Shown: positions 21,672 to 33,600 of the stretch, piece after piece
Numbering within the stretch: the first letter of the stretch is position 1
How the letters are laid out: the number at the start of each line of letters is the position of its first letter
Source: Streptomyces carminius
GTDB taxonomy: Bacteria > Actinomycetota > Actinomycetes > Streptomycetales > Streptomycetaceae
Assembly: GCF_002794255.1 (NCBI RefSeq)
Contig: NZ_PGGW01000049.1
Location: 25,998-89,997, forward strand
Direction of reading: 5' to 3'
Length of the DNA: 64,000 nucleotides
Made by a program: the position numbers and the translations under genes
Notes under the pieces: generated by a model
Databases searched by the model: none
What the model was told of the DNA's origin: nothing
The model's input: only the letters and a program-made list of their open reading frames with translations

Positions 21672-24600
21672 TCAACGCGGGTTTGGTTTGCGGGCCTGCC
21701 GCTGCTCAACGCCATCGGGGCGCAGGTGTCCAGCTTGCTCAGCACCGTTGGCGGGCTTCTTCGCTCCCCGGTTAACAGTGGTAGACCGGCCTCGGGCGGC
21801 CGCCGTAGACACGCGTTTGGTGGCGCCTGGCATGGGCCGGGCCAATGCCTCCCCGAGGCGGCGCATCGATGGGATATCCACCGCGGCGGAGGCGGCATCC
21901 CGCGGCCCTGGCGGCGGCCCGCTGCGGCCCCCACCGGGGGAGGCGTAGGCGCTCGCGGCATCCGCGACGCCCCGCAGAGCGTCGGCGGCCGGTGCGTCCG
22001 AGCCGGTTCCCTCGCCCCGCCGCCGCAGGCGCCCCGCCGCCGCCTGCGCCCATCCGGCGACCTTCTCGCACGCGGTGATCGAGATCTTGCGGAAGAACTC
22101 GCCGACCCGGTGGTCCCCCATCAGCCGGTCGAAGTGCTCCCCGGCCCGCTCCTTCATCACACGGAACAGGTGGCCGAACGCGCCGCGCACCGTCTGGATC
22201 TTCTGCCATTCCGGAAAGTTCTGGAGCGCGGTGGCGTGCGTGTCGGCCTGCTGTAGGGCAGCGTTGACGTCGGCCGCCTGCTGCGGTGCGGACAGGGGCG
22301 CCGCCGCCTCCGCCGACTCGGCAGGGGTAGCAGCGTCCTGGTCCATGGCAGCGGGCGGTGCCGCCGGCGTGGCGGGGGCGACGGCCTCAGCGAAGGCCCG
22401 TTGCAGCGTCGCCAAGTCGGCGTCAAGGTTGGCGACCAGGTCCTGGGCGGTGCCGTTCCCCGGCGGCACGTGCTCCTCCCAGGCCTCCAGGACCGCATGG
22501 AACTCGGCGCGGACGTCCAGCGGCCCGGCCGGGGGTTCCGTCACCGCGGTGTCCGCGAGCGGGGCCTCTGTGCCGGTCCACAGCGGCAGCTCGCCAGGCT
22601 GCGCGGCGACTTCCGGCTGAGCTGCCTGGAGGGCATCTTCCAATGCCCGGCGGATGCCGTCGACGGCGGCATCGAGGGCCGGACCGCCGTCCTCGGGCGG
22701 TGCGGCGCCGTCCGGGCTCTCCGGACCCGGAGCAGCCGCAGGCTCCGCCGGTGCTGCCGAAGAATCCTCCCGTGCCGTCTCGCTGGTCTGTGAGTCCGGG
22801 ACTTCGGAACTCTGGAACTGCGTGGATTCCTCGGGTGCCCCGGTGCCCGCCGGGGCGGGCGCGGGCTGCACCTCGGGCCCGGGCTCGGTGGGAGCAGCCT
22901 GTTCACGGACGGCGGCCCGCTCCGCCTGGACCGCGGCGAGCGTGGCTTGCACCTGGCCCTGTAGACGCCGGGAGTCGTACAGGAGAGAGGCCAGCGGGAA
23001 GGCCAGCTGACCGCGTACGGGATGGCCCGGGTCGACCGGCAGCGCACCGCCCCAGGCGTTGACGGCCCCCTGCACGGCGTCGAGGTGCTGCGTCATCTGC
23101 TGCGAGCCGTAGCCCTCGGACACCGCGGCCGCCAGGCCGTCGAGGGCACCGCCCAGCGCCCGGAAGTGCTCGTTCTGCTCGAAGTCGGAGTAGGCCCGGG
23201 CCGCGGCGAGGGCCACCGACTCACGGTGCTGTAGGGCGACGTCGCGCAGGGTGGCCCGCAGCACGTCCACCCGCTGTCGCGTCTCGTCGCCGACGGCCGC
23301 GCCCACCGGCGGGCCATAGGGGTCGCCGGTGAACGCGGAGTGCATGACCGCCGCGTGGGCGGCCGCTTCCTGCGGCTGATCTGCCAGGTAGGTGAAATCG
23401 GCAGGTTCGGCGGCCAGCTGTGCGAACCAGCCGCCGTCGCCGCCCGGCTGGAGCATGGCGACGACGAGGTCGTCCCGCAGTACCTCGCCGGAGTCGACCG
23501 GCTGGCCGTCCAGCCCGGACAGGCGCAGCCGGTAGCTGGAGTCGCCCGCGAGCGGGGCCGTCTCGAAGTAGCGCTGCGGTGCGGGCGGTTCCTCGGTGAT
23601 CGGTTCGTCCGGGGCATGGGTGGGCTCCGGAATCGGCGGGGTGGTCATGGTCGGCTCCTCCGAAGCGTCTCGCGCCGTCTCGTCACTGGGGGCGTCCTCT
23701 CCCGCCGGGGTCGTCGGCGCGGCCGTCGTGTCGGTCTCGGGTGTCTGCTGGTCGCCGTCCGTCGTCTGGGGTCGGTCCTGCTCGAGGAACGACGCTTCGC
23801 GCCGTGCCTCGTGCATCCCCTTATCCGGGGCTGCGCCTGCGGGCTCCGGCGCGTCCTGGGGGAGGGGCACACGATCCGGCGCCGGATCGCTGTCCGTGGC
23901 GGTGTCGCCCGGAGCGTCGTCGACGGCGGCCGGCGGCTCCGGTACTTTCTGGGGGTCCGGCGCTGGGGCGTTGTCCGTGGCGCTCTCCGTCTCGGTGTCC
24001 GTCGCGGGCGGCGTGCCCGCGGGCGGTTCCCCGAGGCCTTCGGTGGCCGCTGCCGGTTCGTCGGGGCCTGGCTCGGTGCGGGTCTCCGGGGCGTCGTCGG
24101 CATCGGCGGGCGGTTGTTCGGCGGCCGCGCTCTCCGGGGTGGCGGTGTTCTGCTCCGCCGAGCTCGCGGTGAGGGCGGCCAACTCCGCCTCGAAGGCGGC
24201 GACCGTCGCTCGCGAGCGGGAGGCCAGGAGGCGGGCGGCCTCCCGGACCTGTCCCAGTGGGCCGCGCAGGTCGTCGCTGACGACCGCCTCCAGGGCGCCA
24301 CTCCAGGCCGCCACCGTGTGGACCTGGCGCACCAGGTCGTCCGGCGAGCCCACCGGGCCCTCCCGCAAGGTCCGCTCGGCGTCCTGGTAGGCCGCCGCCA
24401 GCTGGGCGATGGGGTTGGTCGGATCACCGTCGCCGTCGGGGCGCTGCTGCCGGTCCGCTTCGTGGAAGCGCTGGACGACGGGCAGGGCGGCCCACCGTGC
24501 GAATGCCTCCCCCAACCGGTCGATGTCCGCCTGTGCCTCCGCGTCGGTGGTGTACGGCTCGGCAGGATCAAGCGACGGCACGTCCATGTCCAGGAGCACC

Positions 24601-27600
24601 ACGTCCAGCTCCGGCAGTTCAGCAGCCGCTGCCGACGTCTCCGGGTGGTGGGCCTGGTGGTGCGCCTGAGCCAGTGCCTCACCGGCGGGGGCGCGGCCGG
24701 CGTACTCGGCGACATCGGCGCGCTCGGTCCAGCTGCACACACACCACGCCTCGACCCACGTCCTGCCCGGGCCGCCGAGGGTGACGGCCGTCGCGTGCGG
24801 GGCACCGTCAGCAACCGCCGTGGCGTGGAGGCGGAGTCGTTCGAGCATTGGCGCCCACGCGGACATGTAGCTGTCGACGGCGGTGCAGGATGCGATCAAG
24901 GTCCCCGCTTGGTCCTCGATCAGGAGCGGCGCCAGGTCACCGGAAGCGGTGCGGCCTTGCCACTCCCGGCGGACTGTGTAGAGGGCGCCGGTCTCGGCGG
25001 TGATCGTCCACGAGCCGTCAGGGTTGTACTGGATTGCCTCCGACTCCCCGACTTCCGGCAGTATCCACAGTCCGGCGTCATAGTTCATGCGGCGGGCGAC
25101 GGTGAACCCGGCGGCCAAGTCCCCGCCAGTCTCGGCCGCATGCTCAGCGACGGCCGCCAGGGCCGCGCTTCTGCCCTTGCCGGAACCGATGCTGATCACG
25201 TCCCACCGGCCCGACGGTTCTACACCGTGCCAGGTCGCCCGCCACATGATCCCCTGCGCGCCCTTGCCCTGGTTGTCGTGGGAGATCTCGTACTTGCCGA
25301 CGGTCAGCCCGGGGCCGGTGACGGTGAACTCATACGGGGACGGCCCGCCGTTGCGGCCCTTCGGGCTGACGGTCAGCGTGTTGACGTCGACGACCTCGGG
25401 CGCCGCCTCCTCAGCAGGCTCCGGCGCCGCGTCGCTGCCCTCCGCCCCCCAGCCGGCGAGTTCGAGGACTGCGAGGGCCACGCGGTCGGCCTCGTTCGCC
25501 GCTTCCACGCGGGGCGTGCCACGCCGGGCGACCAGCGCGACCCGGTCCTGGCGTGCTGCGGCCACTTCCGCCGCCGCCCGCTTCTGTGCCGCCGCGTCCC
25601 CGCCCGCAGCCTTCACCTCCGCTCGCGCTTCCCGCATGGCGCGGTCGTCACCGGCTTCGCACGCCTCGGTGAGGAGCTGACTCGTCAGAGCCTGGGCGGG
25701 CCAGGGGGCGGTCTCTCCGGCATCCAGTGCGGCCGACAGCATCTGTCCAGCAAGCTCAGCGATTCGGTCGGGCCACTGCTTCCAGTGCAGGTCGACCACC
25801 TTCGGATCACCTTTGGCCAGGCTCTCAACCAGGCTCTCCACGTCGTGGTAACTGATGCGCCTGTCCTCATCGTCCAGGAGCCGACGAGACAGGCACCGCG
25901 CGCACATGGTGTAGCAGCCAAGCTCGCTGCCCTGGTCGTCGACGACGGCGACCGTGTACCGGGCGCCCGAGCGCTTCGCACTGCACTTGCCGACGTACGG
26001 CGCCGACGCATCGCAGTACGCGTCCGGTGTGTCGGCCATGTCATCCGTGAGCTGGGCCACGACGTGTAGCCGCGCGTTCGGAATGGCGGCCCGGGCTGAG
26101 TGCCAGATCTTCCACTCGGCGACGTACTGCCGGTTATCCGGGCCCTTCCGGGACCAGTCCTCACCGGTGCGGCCCTGCGCGCCGTCCGGGTCGGTCAGGT
26201 GCTCCCAGCCCCACCGGCACGACGCGATAAGGCCGACACTGCCGAACCGGCGGACCAGGTACACGTCCTCTTCGAGCTGGACGCGGTCCGTGGTCGTCTC
26301 GAACTGGGGGGTCTGCGCCGTCAGGTGCCCGTACCGGGCCCACAGGGAAGCGAACCGGGTACGAGTCGCCGAGTCCTCACGGATTCGCTCCAGCACGGTG
26401 GTAAGGGGCCGGTCCTCCACGTTCGCGTCCCACCAGTAGGAGCCGTCAGCGTCGTGACCGGCCTCCCACTTGTCCTCACCTGGACGGGAGTACGGCACAG
26501 GGCGTAGCCGGAATGTGTGCCCGCCCGCCGTCGTCAGGACCCAGCCCGCCGCCGGTTCGCGCCAGTCGGTGAACGACACGGGGGCGATCGTCTCGCCCTC
26601 GACGAGCGCCGCCCGAAGCTGTGCCTCTCGCCCGTCGTCGGCCATTACCAGCTGGGCAGGCGGTTCATCATCAGGAACGGTCCCGCTGCCCGTGGTCGTC
26701 TCCGGCTCCACCGGGCCCTCTGCCGGGTCCTGTGCCGGATCGCCGAACAACCCGAGCTGTTCTGTCCCTGCGCCGGGCGCGGCCGCGCTCCCCTTTCTCC
26801 GGGCGCGAGTTCGGTCGGGGGCGGGTGTTGGCGTGGGCTGCTCGACGTCGGCTGGCGCCGCCACGAACGGGTCGGGCCGCCAGGCTCGGGGATCGTCCGG
26901 GCGGATGGCCGCCAGCAGGACGGCCAGTTCCTCAGCCGCCCGGGTCAGGTAGGGCGCGGACGTGTCGGCGAAGTCGGCAGCCCAGAGTAGATCGTCATGC
27001 ACCAGCGCCAGGTCATCCGCGAGGTCCGTGCTGGTGAGCTGTCCAGCACTCAGGTTCTCCACGACCTGCCGCAGGGCCGACAGGCGTGCGGCGGCTTCCT
27101 GGTCCTCGCCCGGGTAGCTGGGGGAGAGGCGGATCGTGCCGAGCGCGGCGGTGAGCGTCCAGGCGGTGTCCGCGTCGATGGCCTCCCGGGGCACGGGCAT
27201 CTGGAGGGCGCGGGCCACCAGTTCCGCCACCGCCGCCTGGCTGTCTTCGAGCAGAGCCGATACGGAGTCCCTGTGGCCGAAGGGGGGCCGACTCTCGAAG
27301 CGGGGCCCGGGCGCCTGCCGCATCTCGGCAGGCCGCGACTGGTCATGTGCCGCCCCCACTGTCTGGTTGAGGTCCGTGATGTAGCCGATCAGTCGACCGT
27401 CGAGCCAGACGGTGGAGGACGACTCGCTCGTCGGGATGATGTCCGCCCGGCCCGCGTACTGGGCCAGCTGCTCGGGGCCGCCGAACCGCTGCTCGGACTG
27501 TTGGAGGGGCTCCGGGGTGTCCGACGAGGACGTCGGCGGGGTGGCCAAGATGACGGAGGGCTCAGGAGGCGCGGGCGGGGTGCCTTCCGGGCCGGCGGGC

Positions 27601-30600
27601 GCGGCTTCGGTCTGCGCCTCTTCCACGGTCATCTGCCCGTCCGGGACGCCGTCGGTCTCCTCCCCTTCCGCGTCCGTCTCCGGCTCATCCTGCGGGGCCG
27701 GGTTCGGGACGCGTTCCGGCGGCACGAGGCCGAACTCCTCGTACAGGTTGGCCGTCCCGTGCCCGTCGCTGTCTTGCTCCGGGGTCGGCTCGGTCGGCTG
27801 CTGGCTGGTGTTCCGCTGTTCGGCCGTCGGCGGGGATGCCTCGCTGTCCGCCGGTTCCGTGTCCAGCTTGTGCAGTTCACGCAAGGCGTCATAGTGCCTG
27901 CTGGTGCCGTGCTCCGGCTCGCGCACCATGTAGTTGCCGTTCCGGGTGTAGCTGATCACGGTGCCGATGAACTCAGGCTGCGGCACGTAGGTCTTGCTCC
28001 ACGTGTCGTAGTTCATGGGGGTTACGCGGACCTGCTCGCCGGGTGCGTACAGGGTGGTTACGTCTTCGACGGCGGACGATTCCACCTCTGCTGACTCCGC
28101 CTCGCGAGTGGCAGCCTCCGCTGCCTTTGCCTCGGGGTCTACCTGCCGCACCCGAGCCTGAGACAGGGCACGCCGGTAGTCGGTCAGCGTCACGTATCCG
28201 GGCAGAAGGCGGCCGCCAATCTCCGCCCCGGAGCGCTCAGTGTCGAACGTCCAGCGCTTAGCGCCTTCCGCCTGAGTCCACATCAAGGACAGAACGGCGA
28301 GCGACTCCCCACCTTGGTAGTTGTCGTGTGTCGTGCCAGAGGCCTCGCACTCCCACACACCGAGCAATGATTCCTCGTCCCCAACGACGATGGATCCGGC
28401 GCGCAGCGCCACGGCCCATCCCGCCGCCTCCGCCTTAGACGCGAACTCGATCATGGCGGACGGAACGCCCTTACGTCCCACGTTGGACGTATCCCACTGG
28501 CCGTAGGCACCCACCCACCAGGAGCGGTCGATCGCCGTGCCCGCTGGGCGCGTGATCCGGGCGACAAAACCAGGCTCGGGCCGCTCCTCTGTCCCGGGGC
28601 CGGGCTCGTCCTGTGTTGCCGGGGCCGGGGCGCGGTCGGGCTGCGCGAGGTCGAACTCCTCGTCGCCGGACGGCTCACTGGTCCGTGAGTCCGGAACTTC
28701 GGGAGTCTGGGACTCCGTGGGTTCCTCGGTGCTGCTGCCGTCCTCTGGCTCCGGCGGGGCCTGCTCCGGCGGTGCTTGGGCCCCGTCCGCGGGACGAGTG
28801 CCGGAGCTGCCGGTGGGCCTGGCGGCCGTTTCGTCGGGCGCAGGCGCAGGCGTGAGTGCCGGATTCGGCGCCGGCGCGGGGGCGGCCGTGGGAAGCTCGG
28901 GGGCGGGGGTCGTCGCGTCGAACGCGGCGAGGGCGGCCGCCGCCTGGTCGACCTTCGCCTGATGGGGTGCGCGCTGCTCGGCACGCTCCGCGATGGCCTT
29001 CTTACGGCTCTCGGGAGTGCGGTACCTCTCCGGGTCGAGCATGGACTCGGTCAGCTCCGGGAGCTTGTCCCGCTCGGTGATCGCGCCGACCACGGCATCC
29101 AACAGCTCCACGCGGCGCCGGGCGTGCTCGATGGCCGGGCCGTAGTCGACCGAGGCCTGCTGCGCGGTGAGCAGCGTGATCTCGGCTTCCAGCACCGGAA
29201 GGCGCTCGCGGTCCATGAGCTGGTGGTCTTCGGCCTTCTCCAGCGCGGTCGCCAGGCGGCCGATGATGGTGGCGCCGAACTTCGGGTTGGCCAGGTCGCC
29301 GATGGAGCAGACGGATTCGCTGTGCCGCAGGTTGGGGAAGCCGACGTGGGCGCGGATCTCGCCGCCGTCCAGGATCTCCGGCTGTACCGCGAAGTCGAGC
29401 CCGCCGAAGGTGCCGATCGTCGTCCACGGCCCCATTCCGAGGCTGCTGTGGCCGCGCAGGGCGTCGGCGACGGCCTGGCGTACGACCGGACCGGCCTTGC
29501 CGCGCTTGTCGAAGTCGCGGCCGCCGACCCGGATCTGGAAGGCGTCGCCGCGGATCGTGGCGGTGACCTTCGGCAGGGCGGCGTCCCGGAGGGCGATGGC
29601 GCGCTGGGTGCTGGCGAGTTCGTTCTCCTTGGCGAGCAGCAGCTCCGCCTGGCGGACGCGGTCGGCGGCCGCGTTGCGCCGGTCGGCCTCCAGGCCCTGG
29701 AGGTGGACCTTGGCCTCCATGAACTGCCGCATGAAGGGGTTGCCGCCGATCTCGGCGGCCATCGTGGCGTAGTCCCAGTCGCTCGCGCCGATCTCTTCGA
29801 CGGTGTCGTTGTCGTCGTCGCCCTCGCCGGGCGGACGCTGGATGTCGCGCAGCCCTTCCGCCTTGGAGGTGAGCAGTCCGACCTGCCAGGCGTCCATGCT
29901 GCCCTTGGTGGCCAGGAAGTAGATGTTCACCTCCTCGTGCTGGTTGCCGGGGCGGATGACGCGGCCGTTGCGCTGGATCATGCTGGCCGGGGTCCAGTCC
30001 TGATCCAGGTGCATCAGGGCGTAGGCCCGGTTCTGGCCGTTGAAGCCGGTGCCGAGGACTTCGGTGGAGCCCATGAGGACCGCGATGCCGCCGTTGTTGG
30101 CGGCCTCCGACATCGCGGCCTTCTTCTCCGGGGTGGCGTTGTCCTGCGCGAACTGGACCATGTCGCGGGGCACCCCGCGGGCGGCGAGCAGGTCGCGCAG
30201 CTCGGCGTAGGCGTCGAAGCCGCCCTTGTTGTTGCCGCCGGGGGTGCCGCTGTTGCAGAAGACGAAGAACAGCCCGCCGGGGATCGGGTGCGGGGTGTCG
30301 TCGCGGCTGGAGACGGCGTAGGTGCGGTCCTTGTGGGCGTGGTAGCCCGCCGCGATGATGTCGGCCGCCGTCACCAGCTTGTTCGCCGCGGGAGCGCCTG
30401 CGTCCACCAGCCGGGGGTCGAGCGCGACCGCGCGGCCCTCGCCGGAGACGGCCAGCATGTTGTCCTCATCGCGGGTGACGTCACCGGCGTGGATCGCCTG
30501 GCCGCGGGCCACCAGGGTCTGGAGCCGGGCGCGCTGGTCGGCGGTCGACTCCACCAGCACCAGTTCCGGGGCGCCGCCGGCGAGCTTGGGCCGCTCGATC

Positions 30601-33600
30601 CCGACGTCGTCGCCGGTCTTGGTGTCGGTGGCCAGTCCCCACATCGTCTTCATCGTGGACTTCGACACGAACCGGGAGAAGCGTTCGACGATCGTCAGGC
30701 CACTGCCGTCCGGCGCCATCTCGATGCGCTGGACCTTCTGTCCGAAGGTCTCCGACCACAGGTCCGGGCCGTGCACCCCGAACTGGTCCAACAGCCACGG
30801 CGTCGCCAGTTCGAGCACTGAGTACTGCTCGAAGATGGAGTTCTCCATCGGCGTGCCGGTGCCGAGGGTGACGGTGGGGCGGCCGCCGTGGACCTCCGCC
30901 ACCTGGTGGTGCCACCTGAGCTTCTGGTGCAGGTCCACTGCGCGGACGCTCGCGGTCTCGCCGCCGGCCTCTTTGGAGCGGAAGCCCACGGCGGTGAAGC
31001 GGTGCGCTTCGTCGACGAGCGCGTAGTCGAACCCCAGGTCCTCCCAGTACACCTCGCCCGGGGTGCGCATCGGCGCGTCGTTGCGCCGGATGCGGGCTTC
31101 CACCGTGGTCAGGCGCCGTTCCAGCTGCATCAGCGCGAAGGCGTTGTGCGGAACCCCCCGCTCGCGCTTGAGCTGTTCCTTCAGTGACTCGATCTCGCGG
31201 AAGAGGTACAGCTCTTGCTGCTCGGGGCTCATCCGGATCGACCCGAACGCGCCCTCGGTGAAGATGACCAGGTCCGGGGTGTTCGAGCGCAGCCACTCCA
31301 GGACCCGGCGACGGTTGCCGTCGGCGAGGTCGTCGGAGGTGATCAGGTGGATGTCGGCGTTGGGGTAGAGCAGTTTGGCCTCATCCAGCCACTGCCGGGC
31401 CAGGTGCGGTTGGACCACCGCGAAGGGCTTGGCGATCTGCCCGGAGGCCTTGAGTGCCTGCGAGCCCATCACCATCGTGGTGGTCTTGCCGAGGCCGACC
31501 TCGTGCGCGAGAACCACGCCCCGCTCGAACTGCATCCGCGCGGCCGCCGAGAGCTGCCACGGGTGCGGGGTCCGCTCGGTGGTGAACCCGGCCAGGGTCG
31601 GGGCCAGACCGTCGTAGCTGCGGACGACGTGCCCGTTCATCTGCCAGTTGTAGGCGTCGGTGAGCAGCGCGACCCGGGCGGTACTGGCGGTGCAGTAGTC
31701 CTCGAACGCCGACCGCATCGCGTCGGCCTTGTAGCGCATCGCGCGGGTGGCGTCCTCGTCCACCCCGTCGCCGCCGAGGGTGTTGACCACCATCGAAGCC
31801 CGCCCGAGCAGGGCCTTGGCGATGTGCACCGCCGAGCGCCGTTCGGTGCCCTTGAGCGCGTTGATCGCATCGGGCACCTTGCCCGCGGCCAGGGACCAGC
31901 CGTACCGCTCGTTGTGGCTGACCTGGAGGGTCGGATCGCCGAGGTACTCCCGCAAGAAGCCCTGCACGAGAGACGCGGGAATCCAGTGCGCGCCGAGCTG
32001 GGCGGTGAACTGCCCCAGGCGCTTGGGCGGCGGCTGCACCGCTTCCAGCGCGGCGACGTTCACCGCGTACGTCGGGTCGGTGGCGGCCGCCTCGCGGGCC
32101 TGTTCGAGCTTCACCCGGACCGGCCCGGACAGGTAGGCGCCGGCGTGCTCCAGCTTCTTGGTGACCGGGTTGTCGAAGACCTCGGTGCCCAGGCGGCGGC
32201 GGGCCTCTTCGGGGGTCGTGCCCAGCAGGGAGGCGATCAGCGGCAGGTCCACGCCGCCGGTGGCGCCCATCACGGCCGTCAGTGCCGTCTTCGGGTCGTC
32301 GGTGGGCTCCAGGCCGCCGCGGCGGGTGCCCGGCCGCCGGGTGAGGACCTCGGAGGGCACCGGCCGGTCGTTCGCCCGGTCCCAGTGCTCCAGACCCAGG
32401 ACGACGGCGGCGTGCGGGTCCTGGCGGAACCAGCCCCAGCCCGTAGGAAGGCGTTCGTCGTCGTCCAGCTCGACGCCGGCGGCGCGGGCGGCGGCCCTGG
32501 CCTCGTCGGTCGGCAGCGCCATCCGGGTCTGCCGGGGCCGGGACAGCGGCCCGTGCGCCATGGTGTAGGCGGCGTGTAGCCGGGCGAGCTGGCTGCGGAC
32601 CTCGCGCGCACGGTCGGGGTCGCTGCCGGTGCGGTCCAGCTCTTGCAGTTCGCTCGCGGTGTCGCGCAGCGACAGCAGCATCCGCAGCTGCTCGGTGCCG
32701 GTGACACCGTCGGCGGTGATGACCCGGACCGGGTCCTCGCCGTTGACGTGCTGCCAGATCTGCCCGTCGTCGTCCGCGTAGAGGCGGCCGGTGAAGTCCG
32801 TCGCGTGCTTCTCGCGGGCGGTCTGCAACAGCAGCGGCGCGCGGTCGGGCCCGTCCTCGTGCGGGACGTAGCCCTGGCCGTCGGCGACCGCCGCGGCGGC
32901 GGAGGCCTCCATCCGCTCGCGCAGCAGCCGGGGGGCTTCGCCCGGGTCGCCCTGCACCGTCACCCGCGGCCCGTACGGCCCCGTCTCGGACGTCAGGCGT
33001 CCCAGCACGTTCTCCGGGTGCTGGGTGAAGTAGGCGTTCACCGCCAGGGTGTTGCCGCCCAGGTCCCGCTCCGGGGCGTCGATCCATCTCTGGTCGCCCG
33101 GTTCCTCGCCCTCCGCACGGCGGCGGAAGACCAGCACGTCGGCGACCACGTCGGTGTCGGCGGTCTCGCCGAAGGTGCCCGCCGGCAGGCGGTACGCGGC
33201 CGCCAGGTCGCCCCAGCGGGACATGGCCCGGCGGGCGGAGGTGTCCTCGCCGTCCAGCGTCCACCGCGAGGTGATCACGGCCATGTAGCCGCCCGGCCGC
33301 AGCAGGGCGAGCTGCTTGATGATGAAGCCGTTGTGCAGGGAGTGCCCGGTCGCGCCGTAGCGGCGCTCCCCGAACGGGGCCTGCGCGAACGGCACGTTCC
33401 CGATCACCAGGTCGAACGTGCCGACCGGGGCGTCGGTGTCGGTGAACGACTCGGACAGCACGTTGGCGTGCGGGTAGATCCGGGCCGCGATCGCCGCGGT
33501 GGTGGGGTCCACCTCAACGCCGGTCAGCCGCGCGGTCTGGGGGGCCACCCCGAAGAACGCGCCGGACCCGCACCCGGCCTCCAGGACCTCCCCGCCGTCG

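Noticed and set aside
28776..30821. Plus-strand open frame of 681 codons opposite the giant gene
   Set aside because: The giant frame has clear helicase motifs here; the plus frame is compositionally a mirror of it.
31381..33264. 627-codon minus-strand frame overlapping the helicase-methylase part in another frame
   Set aside because: Arg/Gly/Pro-rich string typical of an out-of-frame reading; unlike 34007-34351 its third positions do not look coding.
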